Below, one piece after another: positions 52,442 to 61,121 of a stretch of DNA of 64,000 nucleotides. Origin of the DNA: a virus. The notes beneath the pieces are model-generated. The model was not told the DNA's origin, made no database searches, and was given only the letters and a program-made list of their open reading frames with translations. Where the stretch lies: the IMG/VR virus record IMGVR_UViG_3300042691_025170, positions 1-64,000 of that record. The stretch is one strand, 5' to 3'. Position 1 is the stretch's first letter. Every line of letters starts with the position of its first letter. Both the position numbers and the translations under genes were made by a program.

Positions 52442-53050
52442 ATGTTAAGGACTGACATAATAAATCAACTGATTAAAAAATTTGATTACAAATCCTATTT
52501 GGAAATAGGAACACAAAATCCTCATTCAAATTACAATAGAATAAATGTTGCAAAAAAAACTTGTGTAGAACCATTCCCAATAGCAGGTACAGAAGACAAA
52601 ATAACATTTATAGGTACATCTGATGAATTCTTTAAATCTATATCAGATGACATATATTTTGACATAATATTCATAGATGGATTACATCACTACGATCAGG
52701 TTCTTATTGATATAGAGAATTCTTTACAACACCTTAGTGAAAATGGAACAATAGTATGCCACGACTGCTTACCTACTACTGAACATATGCAATATAGAGA
52801 AAATTTAGGAGGAGAATGGACGGGAGATGTTTGGAAGGCAATTGCAAATCTTCGTGTAGAAAGAATAGACTTGGATATAAAAGTTGTAAATACAGATTAT
52901 GGGTGTGGTATAATACGCAGAGGTACAAATATACCATATTATGATTCTGATGCAAATTATTATACCTATACATACTATTCAACAAATTCAAAACGATTAT
53001 TAAATGTGATATCAATAGAAGATTTTTTGTTATGGAAAAACTCCCTATAA
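52442..53050 (+). CDS. Class I SAM-dependent methyltransferase (Methyltransf_24-like)
   Basis: A 202-residue protein. YKSYLEIGTQNPHSNYNRIN is the SAM-binding loop, FDIIFIDGLHHYDQVLIDIE is the motif after strand 4 and NGTIVCHDCLPTTEHM follows. The same GxEIG...FIDxxHxYExV layout ends the 5190 fusion, so the two modules are related. Likely O-methylates a sugar. It overlaps the next gene by 19 bases. Confidence 0.78.
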   Translation: MLRTDIINQLIKKFDYKSYLEIGTQNPHSNYNRINVAKKTCVEPFPIAGTEDKITFIGTSDEFFKSISDDIYFDIIFIDGLHHYDQVLIDIENSLQHLSENGTIVCHDCLPTTEHMQYRENLGGEWTGDVWKAIANLRVERIDLDIKVVNTDYGCGIIRRGTNIPYYDSDANYYTYTYYSTNSKRLLNVISIEDFLLWKNSL

Positions 53051-53772
53051 GTGTTGGAATATTGTCTTGGAATAGTGGACAAACATTGGTAGATACATTA
53101 ACTACCTATTACGAAAATGGTTTAGTAAATATTACAGATGATATAACCATTTTGTTTCAAGAATATAATAAAACCGATATTGAAATAGCTAATCATTTTG
53201 GGTTTAACTGTATATGTCTTACTAAAAATGTGGGTATAGGTTCCGCGTTTCTAAAGCTAGCTGAAAATGCTAAATACGATTTTTTTATAACATTAGAACA
53301 CGATTGGCATTTGATTGAAAACCAAACAGTAACTTACGATAGACTTAGAAGTGGTTTAGAATTATTAAAGAATGATTATGATGTTGTAAGATACAGACAC
53401 AGAAATAATCCAGGTTATCCTCATTTTTCTTTTAAGCATATTGGAAATGAATTGAATTATTACGATGAATGGCATGAATGTACTGCACCACATCTACTTG
53501 ATTCAATTCACTGGTTAGACCCATCGGAAAAGTTTTCTGACAAAATACAAAAACATGATGATTATTTTGTAACTACATCTAGATGGGGTAATTGGACAAA
53601 CAATCCTTGCTTATATAAAACTAATTTTTACAAAGAAATAATTAGACCATTTATCGGAGAAGGTATTGATTTAGAAAGAAAAATAGCATATTGGTGGCCC
53701 CGGCAAAATTTTAAAATTGCACATGGTGAAGGTTTATTTAAACACATTGATTTACTAAAATACGGAAAATGA
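53032..53772 (+). CDS. GT2-like glycosyltransferase
   Basis: A 246-residue protein. PISVGILSWNSGQTLVDTLT is the GT-A nucleotide-binding start, TKNVGIGSAFLKLAENAKYD precedes FITLEHDWHLIEN, where EHDW replaces the usual D-x-D. The rest (HECTAPHLLDSIHWLDPSEK) is not assigned. The overlaps with both neighbours place it in the island operon. Confidence 0.75.
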   Translation: MEKLPISVGILSWNSGQTLVDTLTTYYENGLVNITDDITILFQEYNKTDIEIANHFGFNCICLTKNVGIGSAFLKLAENAKYDFFITLEHDWHLIENQTVTYDRLRSGLELLKNDYDVVRYRHRNNPGYPHFSFKHIGNELNYYDEWHECTAPHLLDSIHWLDPSEKFSDKIQKHDDYFVTTSRWGNWTNNPCLYKTNFYKEIIRPFIGEGIDLERKIAYWWPRQNFKIAHGEGLFKHIDLLKYGK

Positions 53773-55136
53773 CAAAATTAATTATCTTTGATTTAGATGG
53801 CGTATTGGTCGAAGCCAAAGAAATACATTACAAAACTTTTAATCAAGCTTTGATAGAGATTGATGAAAAATATATCATTACGGAATCTGAACATCTTTCA
53901 ATATATGATGGATTAAAAACAACTCAAAAGCTAGAGTTACTTACAAAGAATAAAGGATTGCCTACGCAATTTTATGACAGCATATGGTTTAGAAAACAAC
54001 ATCTAACAATAGAAGCTATATCTCAACTAAAAACGGATGAAAGATTAGTACAATTGTTCAGAGAACTCCGTAACAAAGGATATCAGTTGGCATGTGCTTC
54101 AAACTCAATTAGAAGGTCTGTGTTGGTTATGTTAGCAAAGATAGGTATTATTGAGTACATGGATTTAATCATCTCTAATGAGGATGTAAAGAACTCCAAA
54201 CCACATCCTGAAATGTATTGGAAAGCAATGAGTATGATGGGTGTTTTACCTGAAGAAACTCTTATAGTCGAAGATTCACCTCCTGGGTTGTTAGCAGCTA
54301 GTAGGAGTAGAGCAAATGTATTGAGAGTTGATTCACCAACCGATTTGACAATTCAAAAAATTTTTACTAAATTAAACCAAACAAAAAATAGTATGTCTAC
54401 TCCAAAATGGCAAGGTGGTAAATTAAATGTCCTTATTCCGATGGCGGGAGCAGGATCTAGATTTCAACAAGCTGGCTATACATTCCCAAAACCTCTTATA
54501 GATGTTAATGGGAAACCCATGATACAAGTAGTAGTTGACAATCTTAACATAGATGCTCAGTATATTTTTGTAGTACAAAAAGAGCACAGAGTTAAATACA
54601 ACTTGGACACATTACTTACTTTGATTGTACCGGGTTGTAAAATAGTTGAGGTGGATGGTGTAACAGAAGGAGCTGCTTGCACAACTTTGTTAGCTAAAGA
54701 GTACATCAATAGTGATGTCCCACTTGTGATGGCAAACTCTGACCAATTTATAGAATGGGACTCTAATGAGTTCATGTATAAAATGATTGAACAAAAAGTT
54801 GACGGAGGTATTCTTACATTCAAAGCAACACATCCAAAATGGTCATTCGCAAAAGTAAATGAATATGGATATGTAACTGAGGTGGCTGAAAAGAATCCAA
54901 TATCAGACATAGCAACGGTAGGTGTTTATTATTGGGCAAAGGGAAGTGACTATGTAAAGTACGCAGAACAGATGATAGATAAAAATATCAGAACCAATAA
55001 CGAGTTTTATGTTTGCCCTGTTTTTAACGAAGCAATTGGTGATGGTAAAAAAATCAAAACATTCAACATAGAGAAGATGTGGGGTATAGGAACTCCAGAG
55101 GACCTGAAATTCTTCTTAGAAAATTATAAGTTATGA
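53769..55136 (+). CDS. Fusion of HAD phosphatase and sugar nucleotidyltransferase
   Basis: A 455-residue bifunctional protein. Residues 1 to about 205 are a HAD hydrolase: FDLDGVLVEAKEIHYKTFNQ (nucleophile D8, D10), ACASNSIRRSVL, SKPHPEMYWKAM and VEDSPPGLLAASRS. Residues about 219-455 are a nucleotidyltransferase: NVLIPMAGAGSRFQQAGYTF then PKPLIDVNGKPMIQ, MANSDQFIEWDS (metal site) and GGILTFKATHPKWSF. A phosphosugar phosphatase plus NTP transferase in one chain suggests synthesis of an NDP-sugar through two phosphorylated intermediates, as in heptose activation. The exact sugar is not readable. Overlaps both neighbours by 4 bases. Confidence 0.88.
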   Translation: MTKLIIFDLDGVLVEAKEIHYKTFNQALIEIDEKYIITESEHLSIYDGLKTTQKLELLTKNKGLPTQFYDSIWFRKQHLTIEAISQLKTDERLVQLFRELRNKGYQLACASNSIRRSVLVMLAKIGIIEYMDLIISNEDVKNSKPHPEMYWKAMSMMGVLPEETLIVEDSPPGLLAASRSRANVLRVDSPTDLTIQKIFTKLNQTKNSMSTPKWQGGKLNVLIPMAGAGSRFQQAGYTFPKPLIDVNGKPMIQVVVDNLNIDAQYIFVVQKEHRVKYNLDTLLTLIVPGCKIVEVDGVTEGAACTTLLAKEYINSDVPLVMANSDQFIEWDSNEFMYKMIEQKVDGGILTFKATHPKWSFAKVNEYGYVTEVAEKNPISDIATVGVYYWAKGSDYVKYAEQMIDKNIRTNNEFYVCPVFNEAIGDGKKIKTFNIEKMWGIGTPEDLKFFLENYKL

Positions 55137-55570
55137 TACTAATATCACATAGAGGAAACATAAACGGCAAATTGCCGGAACTGGAAAATAGTATTGATTA
55201 TATAAATAATGCAATCAAATTAGGTTACGATGTAGAAATAGATGTATGGATGATTGAAGGTGTATTGTTTCTTGGACACGATGAACCTCAATATGGAATA
55301 ACTCAACATTGGTTAAATGAAAGGTGTACCAAACTTTGGATACATTGTAAAAATATAGAAGCAGTTGAATGGTTTTCAGACATAGGTGTATTCAATTGGT
55401 TTTGGCATGAAACAGATACTATAACTTTAACATCAAACGGATATGTTTGGGCATATCCAGGAAAACAACCTATAAAAAATAGTATAGCAGTTATGCCTGA
55501 GTTACATAATGATGATGTATCAATGTGTAGTGGGGTTTGTTCAGACTATATTGAAAATTATAAAATATGA
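55133..55570 (+). CDS. Small glycerophosphodiester phosphodiesterase-like protein
   Basis: A 145-residue protein. LISHRGNINGKLPELENSID (H6-R7-G8), GYDVEIDVWM (E35, D37) and LFLGHDEPQYG (H49-D50) reproduce the metal and catalytic residues of the GDPD family. The family barrel is normally 230-260 residues, so this is a minimal or truncated form. IHCKNIEAVEW and HETDTITLTSNGYVWAYPG complete it. Related short forms occur in polysaccharide loci as far as I recall. Could hydrolyse a phosphodiester in a glycan; activity uncertain. Confidence 0.75.
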   Translation: MILISHRGNINGKLPELENSIDYINNAIKLGYDVEIDVWMIEGVLFLGHDEPQYGITQHWLNERCTKLWIHCKNIEAVEWFSDIGVFNWFWHETDTITLTSNGYVWAYPGKQPIKNSIAVMPELHNDDVSMCSGVCSDYIENYKI

Positions 55571-56229
55571 AAGTAGCTTTATTACTAACCGGATTGCCAA
55601 GAAAAGTGCAAGAGGGATATGAATATTATTGGAAGCATGTGATAAATTCATATGATACAGATGTATATCTACATTTTTGGAAAGACGAAGAATATGAAAA
55701 AGTATTGGATGTTTATAATCCAGTTAGCTTTATACAACAAAAACCATTTGTATTTACCAATCACAGATTAGGTGTGGAGTCACCGAATGATGATATGTCT
55801 AGACCCATTTCTAGTTATGATGTTGCTGGAAACTTTAGATGCTTACCAATGTTATATAGTTGGCAAATTGGTTACTCATTAATTCAAGGTGAATACGATT
55901 GTGTGATAAGAAGTAGATATGATTTGGGATCAAACTATCCAATTAACATTAATAGTCTAAATCTTGAAAATGTTAATATATCAAATCATCATTGGCCAGA
56001 CTCACCCATAACCGATGACAATCTGTGTATAACAAACAAAATCAACTCAGATAAAATATTCTCCGATATATTTAATGAGTTTGTTTACCACATAAAAAAA
56101 ACTGGTGTTATACATTTTGCTGAGAAAAATTTTATGGAAATTCTTCAAAGAAAAAATATGTATGAAAAAGTGAGAAAATGTAATGAATTACCATTTACTC
56201 TACTTAGAGAAAATAAACTTTGGTATTAA
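55567..56229 (+). CDS. Putative glycosyltransferase-like protein (RSRYDL type)
   Basis: A 220-residue protein. KVALLLTGLPRKVQEGYEYY, YDTDVYLHFWKDEEYEKVL, LPMLYSWQIGYSLIQGEYDC and VIRSRYDLGSNYPIN resemble a family of virus and bacterial surface-glycan proteins with an R-x-R-x-D motif. The protein at 59615 has STRFDI in the same position and is probably a distant paralogue. Enzymatic role inferred from this and from the location. Confidence 0.6.
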   Translation: MKVALLLTGLPRKVQEGYEYYWKHVINSYDTDVYLHFWKDEEYEKVLDVYNPVSFIQQKPFVFTNHRLGVESPNDDMSRPISSYDVAGNFRCLPMLYSWQIGYSLIQGEYDCVIRSRYDLGSNYPININSLNLENVNISNHHWPDSPITDDNLCITNKINSDKIFSDIFNEFVYHIKKTGVIHFAEKNFMEILQRKNMYEKVRKCNELPFTLLRENKLWY

Positions 56230-56239
56230 AATTAATAGT

Positions 56240-57430
56240 ATGAAAAAAATAAATTCACCCATTCAATTGTTTAAAGTTTTTATGAGTCCAACTGCGAAGG
56301 TTGAAGTTGGAAAAGTATTAGACAGTGGTTATATAGGTCAAGGCCCAAAAGTAGAGGAGTTGGAAAAAAATGTAGAGCAATATCTCAATGTAGATAAAGT
56401 TCTTTCATTAAATTCGGGAACATCCGCTTTACACTTAGCTCTTCACCTACTAAAAAAACCAAAAGTATTTGCAGCTTCAGACGGATATTCTTATGTAGAA
56501 AATAATTGGCCGGGTATGAAAGATGGAGATGAGGTACTAGCCACGGCAATGACTTGTACCGCTTCAAATTGGCCTATACTTGCAAATAATCTTCGTATTA
56601 AATGGGTTGACATTGACCCCAAAACTCTTAACATGGATTTGGATGATTTGGAAAGAAAAATTACTCCAAAAACAAAAGCAATAGTTGCCGTACATTGGGG
56701 AGGTTATCCAATTGATTTGGATAGGCTAAAACAGATACAAAACAAAGCATTTCAAATGTATGGATTTAAACCAGCTATTATTGAAGATGGTGCACATTCA
56801 TTTGGATCGGAGTATAAAGGTAAGAAATTGGGAAATCATGGTAACATGGTTATGTATAGCTTACAAGCAATTAAACACATAACAGCCATAGATGGTGGTT
56901 TACTTGTATTACCTTATCAAGAACTCTATAACAGAGGAAAACTAATGCGTTGGTATGGTATAGACCGAGATGGAAACAGAAAAGATTTTAGATGTGAGGC
57001 TAACATAGACGAGTGGGGTTTTAAATTTCACATGAATGATGTATGTGCAACTGTTGGTATAGAGAATTTAAAATACGCTGATGAAATAATCTCTAAACAC
57101 AGATCTAACGCAGCATTTTATGATAAAACATTATCTAATACAACCGGTGTTACTCTATTAGAAAGAAATGAAAATCATAATTCCGCTTTTTGGATTTATA
57201 GTATGCTTGTAGAAAATAGAGACGGTTTTTATAAATGGATGAAGGAATGTGGTATAGTAGTTTCACAAGTTCATGAAAGAAATGATAAGCATACAGCTGT
57301 ATCAGAGTATAAATGTGCTTTACCTACTTTAGAAAAAACAATCGGTAAAATAGTATCTATACCAGTTGGATGGTGGATTACCGATGAGGAGAGAGAATAT
57401 ATTTCCGAATGTATAAAGAAAGGGTGGTGA
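56240..57430 (+). CDS. DegT/DnrJ/EryC1 sugar aminotransferase
   Basis: A 396-residue PLP enzyme from ATG 56240 (an upstream ATG at 56183 overlaps the previous gene). VLDSGYIGQGPKVEELEKNV and LSLNSGTSALHLALHLLKKP bind the cofactor phosphate; AIIEDGAHSFGSEYKGKKLG carries the PLP-binding Asp; MYSLQAIKHITAIDGG holds the Schiff-base Lys K212. It would add an amino group to a 4-keto or 3-keto sugar nucleotide. The acetyltransferase encoded next (1-base overlap) is the natural following step to an acetamido sugar. Confidence 0.9.
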   Translation: MKKINSPIQLFKVFMSPTAKVEVGKVLDSGYIGQGPKVEELEKNVEQYLNVDKVLSLNSGTSALHLALHLLKKPKVFAASDGYSYVENNWPGMKDGDEVLATAMTCTASNWPILANNLRIKWVDIDPKTLNMDLDDLERKITPKTKAIVAVHWGGYPIDLDRLKQIQNKAFQMYGFKPAIIEDGAHSFGSEYKGKKLGNHGNMVMYSLQAIKHITAIDGGLLVLPYQELYNRGKLMRWYGIDRDGNRKDFRCEANIDEWGFKFHMNDVCATVGIENLKYADEIISKHRSNAAFYDKTLSNTTGVTLLERNENHNSAFWIYSMLVENRDGFYKWMKECGIVVSQVHERNDKHTAVSEYKCALPTLEKTIGKIVSIPVGWWITDEEREYISECIKKGW

Positions 57431-57897
57431 TGTATTCTATATCTTTTAGAGAAATGGTGTTGGATGATTTACCAACATTCTTAGAAATAAGAAATTTATC
57501 AAATCAGTACCTGCATAATAATAGTACTTTTTCCATAGACGAAGCAACTAAGTGGTTTAAAGAAACTCAGCCAAAATTTTTTGTCATAGAGATTGAAAAT
57601 AAAATTGTTGGATATTTCAGAACATCTAATTGGGATACCAATAGTTTATATATTGGAGCAGACATACACCCCGATTTTAGAGATAAAGGTATAGGGTATC
57701 AATCATATCTTATGTTTATAGATTTTTTGAAGAAGAAATATTCTATAAATAAATTGAAATTAGAAGTACTATCTACTAATAAAAGAGCTAAGCATTTATA
57801 TGAAAAAATTGGCTTTAGTGTTATTGAAATAAAAAGAAATGACATATTTAGAGATGGTGAGTATATTGATAATTTTGTTATGGAGTTAAAAATTTAA
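57430..57897 (+). CDS. GNAT-family N-acetyltransferase
   Basis: A 155-residue protein from ATG 57430, overlapping the aminotransferase stop (TGATG). GNAT features: ISFREMVLDDLPTFLEIRNL, VIEIENKIVGYFRTSN, ADIHPDFRDKGIGYQSYLMF with the acetyl-CoA loop R-D-K-G-I-G, and LEVLSTNKRAKHLYEKIGF. Size and pattern match PseH/RimI-like enzymes acting on amino sugars. Together with the upstream aminotransferase it would make an N-acetylated amino sugar. Confidence 0.88.
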   Translation: MYSISFREMVLDDLPTFLEIRNLSNQYLHNNSTFSIDEATKWFKETQPKFFVIEIENKIVGYFRTSNWDTNSLYIGADIHPDFRDKGIGYQSYLMFIDFLKKKYSINKLKLEVLSTNKRAKHLYEKIGFSVIEIKRNDIFRDGEYIDNFVMELKI

Positions 57898-57901
57898 GGT
57901 T

Positions 57902-58648
57902 ATGGTAATTGATTTGTTTTCCATATGTTATAATGAAGAGGTAATAATACCTTATTTTTTAAAGCACTACAAACAATTTGTTAATAACATAACTGTTTAT
58001 AACAATGAATCCACGGACTCATCAGTTCAACTACTTGAAAACGCAGGCGTTAACATAATTAATTTTTCAACTAATAATCAAACTAATGAAATGAAGTTAG
58101 TTGATATACGAAACAATTGTTGGAAAAATTCAAAAGCAGATTGGGTAATTGTATGTGACATAGATGAGTTTGTATATCATCCCAACATATTGAACATACT
58201 TGAAAATACAAAAGCTACGCAAATATATCCAGAAGGATACGAGATGATGTCAGAAAACTTACCAACAACAGAAGGTCAGATATATAATGAAATCAAAATG
58301 GGATATTCTACTGACAATTTTGATACTAATATATACCCAGGTTGGAAAAACACTTATTCAAAAGGATGTGTTTTTAAGCCAAGTGAAATTGAACCTAATT
58401 TTGGACCGGGTTCACACTGGTGTTTTCCTCAAGGTAATTTTATACCGGAAAAAAATAGTGGAATAAAATTATTGCACTACAAATACTTAAATAGGGAAAT
58501 GTTGATTAAAAAATATGACTTATATAGATCAAGACATGGTGATTTTGATAAACAAAATGGATTAGGTAATTATCAAGAATGGGGTGCTGAAGAAATAAAT
58601 AAACAATTTGATAGTTGGCTACCTATATGTAAAAATGTTATAGACTAA
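57902..58648 (+). CDS. GT92-like glycosyltransferase
   Basis: A 248-residue protein. IDLFSICYNEEVIIPYFLKH and TVYNNESTDSSVQLLENAGV are the GT-A start; DWVIVCDIDEFVYHPN contains the D-x-D motif. The layout, with C-Y-N-E-E then N-x-S-T-D and C-D-I-D-E-F, resembles GT92/glyco_tranf_2_4 proteins. The product of 62272 has the same layout (YNEE, STDRT, CDCDE), so these two are paralogues. Confidence 0.82.
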   Translation: MVIDLFSICYNEEVIIPYFLKHYKQFVNNITVYNNESTDSSVQLLENAGVNIINFSTNNQTNEMKLVDIRNNCWKNSKADWVIVCDIDEFVYHPNILNILENTKATQIYPEGYEMMSENLPTTEGQIYNEIKMGYSTDNFDTNIYPGWKNTYSKGCVFKPSEIEPNFGPGSHWCFPQGNFIPEKNSGIKLLHYKYLNREMLIKKYDLYRSRHGDFDKQNGLGNYQEWGAEEINKQFDSWLPICKNVID

Positions 58649-58650
58649 AG

Positions 58651-59631
58651 ATGAAAAGAGCATTAATAACAGGTATAAATGGACAGGATGGTTCTTATCT
58701 ATCTAAATTTTTATTAGATAAAGGATATGAGGTACATGGTCTGTTGAAAAGAAATTCCATAGCTGAAAACCAAACAGCTAGAATAGATGATAGTACATTT
58801 TCAAAATTAAGTTTGCATTATGCTGACATGACGGATATAGCATCATTATTCAGAGTCATAAATAAAATAAAACCAGATGAAATATACAATTTAGCTGCAC
58901 AATCTCATGTTAGAATATCGTTTGACCAACCCATATATACTGCAAATGTTACTGCTATAGGAGTATTAAATTTACTAGAGGTAGTTAAAGAAGTGTGCCC
59001 TAAATCAAAGATATATCAAGCATCTTCTTCGGAAATGTTTGGTAATTCAATAGATGAAGATGGTTATCAAAGAGAAACCACACCCATGAACCCAGTATCA
59101 CCATATGGGTGCTCCAAAGTTTTTGCATACAACATATGTAGAAATTATAGAAATTCATATGGTATGTTTATAGCAAATGGTATATTGTTCAATCACGAGT
59201 CTCCACTTAGAGGTACTAATTTTGTAACTAACAAAGTAGTAAAGGAAGCGGTAAAAATAAAATTGGGATTGTCTAACAAATTAGTTTTGGGTAATTTAGA
59301 AGCAGCTAGAGATTGGGGACACGCTAAAGACTATGTTGAAGCAATGTGGTTAATACTTCAACAAGATAAGTCAGATGACTTTGTATGTGCGACCGGAATA
59401 TCTCATACTGTTAGAGAATTATGTGAGTATGTATTTTCATCTTTAGGAATGGATTGGAAACAATATGTCATTAATGATGAAAAATATTTTAGACCAGAAG
59501 AATTGGATGTATTAAAAGGTGATTGCACTAAGCTTAAAAATTTGGGATGGAGTCCACATTATACATTTGAATCTATGTTAGATGAAATGATTAAATATTG
59601 GCTTGATAAATACAATGAAGATAGGCATTAA
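58651..59631 (+). CDS. gmd: GDP-mannose 4,6-dehydratase
   Basis: A 326-residue protein with strong Gmd features: ALITGINGQDGSYLSKFLLD, HGLLKRNS, HYADMTDIASLFRVI, YNLAAQSHVRISFDQPIYTA, catalytic ASSSEMFG and SPYGCSK (Y152, K156), FNHESPLRGTNFVTNKV and GNLEAARDWGHAKDYVEAMW. It converts GDP-mannose to GDP-4-keto-6-deoxymannose, the branch point for GDP-fucose, rhamnose, perosamine and colitose. The ColD-like enzyme at 61122 could use its product. Length is slightly shorter than E. coli Gmd (373). Confidence 0.95.
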   Translation: MKRALITGINGQDGSYLSKFLLDKGYEVHGLLKRNSIAENQTARIDDSTFSKLSLHYADMTDIASLFRVINKIKPDEIYNLAAQSHVRISFDQPIYTANVTAIGVLNLLEVVKEVCPKSKIYQASSSEMFGNSIDEDGYQRETTPMNPVSPYGCSKVFAYNICRNYRNSYGMFIANGILFNHESPLRGTNFVTNKVVKEAVKIKLGLSNKLVLGNLEAARDWGHAKDYVEAMWLILQQDKSDDFVCATGISHTVRELCEYVFSSLGMDWKQYVINDEKYFRPEELDVLKGDCTKLKNLGWSPHYTFESMLDEMIKYWLDKYNEDRH

Positions 59632-60286
59632 TTTAGTTGGAGTATCTTATAATGATAAGAAACACGGAGGCAGATATAGAAATTATAGGGATGCTATAGA
59701 TTCTTTTTTCGATAATATAGTTAATCCATTAAGAAATGATGGACATGAAGTGTATTTTTACATATTCAGCTATCATAATAAAAAGCAACAAGATATTATA
59801 AATGACTACAATCCAGTTAAGTATAATTTTGTAGACCCTATTTATAATAAAATGGGTGGTGGTGATAGACTGGAAAATGGAATGAAGATAATGTCTGTTA
59901 TTTACATCAATAGTTTACAACAACTAATTGATGAAAATTTAGATTTGATAATATCAACAAGATTTGATATAAAATTTATAAGAAATCCTTTTATTGATTA
60001 CAAATTTGATTTTACAAAATGTAACTTTTTATGGAGAGAACCAGAATATGTAGATTTACCTTTAGTAAATGATACATTCATAGTCTTTCCACACTCAATG
60101 ACAAGAAATCTAATAGATGCAATTACTACAATGGAATTTAACCCACCGATGGGTATAAATGTAGCTATGCATAATTTATATTTACCAATGGTTAATCAAG
60201 TTGGTAGAGATAAAGTACAATGGGTTTGTGATGAATTTGTAGATACAATAAATAATAAACTATATACGTTAACTAGACATGAATAA
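59615..60286 (+). CDS. Putative glycosyltransferase-like protein (STRFDI type)
   Basis: A 223-residue protein from ATG 59615, inside the end of gmd by 17 bases. KIGINLVGVSYNDKKHGGRY, VYFYIFSYHNKKQQDIINDY and LIISTRFDIKFIRNPF. The STRFDI motif sits in the same relative place as RSRYDL in the 55567 product. Its end overlaps the fucosyltransferase gene by 8 bases. A glycan role is likely; the reaction is unknown. Confidence 0.6.
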   Translation: MKIGINLVGVSYNDKKHGGRYRNYRDAIDSFFDNIVNPLRNDGHEVYFYIFSYHNKKQQDIINDYNPVKYNFVDPIYNKMGGGDRLENGMKIMSVIYINSLQQLIDENLDLIISTRFDIKFIRNPFIDYKFDFTKCNFLWREPEYVDLPLVNDTFIVFPHSMTRNLIDAITTMEFNPPMGINVAMHNLYLPMVNQVGRDKVQWVCDEFVDTINNKLYTLTRHE

Positions 60287-61103
60287 AATATACTCCACAG
60301 CTTTTTTAATGGGTGGTTTGGGAAATCAGATGTTCCAAATAGCACATGCTACCGCACAGAGTTGGAAACATGGTGTTGATACAATGTTTTACATGGACTC
60401 TGAAATACAATATCCGAGTTGGAAGCCGGTTATGTATGTTGATAACATCTTTAAAAAAATTCCATTTACAAATCAGAAAATAAATGCACATCGTGTGTAT
60501 GAAGAATCTTGGAATACAGCAAACTTAAATTTTGTTTTTGACAAAACTATAGAGTTTTATGGTTATTTTCAGAGTAGTAAAAATTTTACAGGCTACGAAA
60601 GTAATGTTAAAGATTTATTTTACCCAGATGATAGTATCTATGAAAAACTATCTAAAAAATATCCACAAATAATGTATGAAAATACTTTATCTGTACATAT
60701 CAGAAGAGCAGATTATTTCAATGTTAGTAATATACTACCTGTAGTTGACTTGACATATATAAATGAATGTATTAGACTGCATGGAAACTATGATTATATG
60801 TTCATATTTTCAGATGACAAAGATTGGGCAAGAAATGCTCTATCTTACGAGAATAGTGTAGTAGTCGATTCTTTAAAAACTGAAGAAGAGATGTGGTTGA
60901 TGTCAATGTGTAAACATAATGTAATATCCAATTCAACATTTTCTTGGTGGGGTTCTTATCTAAATAAGAACAACGATAAAAAAATATACGCACCAAGTAT
61001 TTGGTTCGGCCCAGGTGGCCCGAGTGAGTATAGTAATGTGTATGAAACCTATTGGAATAAAATTGATGTCGTATATAAAGAAGGTAGATTGATTGTTGCA
61101 TAA
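60279..61103 (+). CDS. GT11 alpha-1,2-fucosyltransferase-like enzyme
   Basis: A 274-residue protein. Family GT11 motifs: FLMGGLGNQMFQIAHATAQS at the start, YGYFQSSKNFTGYES, LSVHIRRADYFN (the H-x-R-R-x-D GDP-fucose-binding motif) and VISNSTFSWWGSYLN near the end. GT11 enzymes transfer fucose, and possibly related 6-deoxy-L-sugars, from GDP to galactose-type acceptors. It lies between gmd and the ColD-like gene, so its donor may be GDP-fucose or a GDP-colitose-like sugar. Confidence 0.92.
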   Translation: MNKIYSTAFLMGGLGNQMFQIAHATAQSWKHGVDTMFYMDSEIQYPSWKPVMYVDNIFKKIPFTNQKINAHRVYEESWNTANLNFVFDKTIEFYGYFQSSKNFTGYESNVKDLFYPDDSIYEKLSKKYPQIMYENTLSVHIRRADYFNVSNILPVVDLTYINECIRLHGNYDYMFIFSDDKDWARNALSYENSVVVDSLKTEEEMWLMSMCKHNVISNSTFSWWGSYLNKNNDKKIYAPSIWFGPGGPSEYSNVYETYWNKIDVVYKEGRLIVA

Positions 61104-61121
61104 TAACTTAAATAAATAAAG

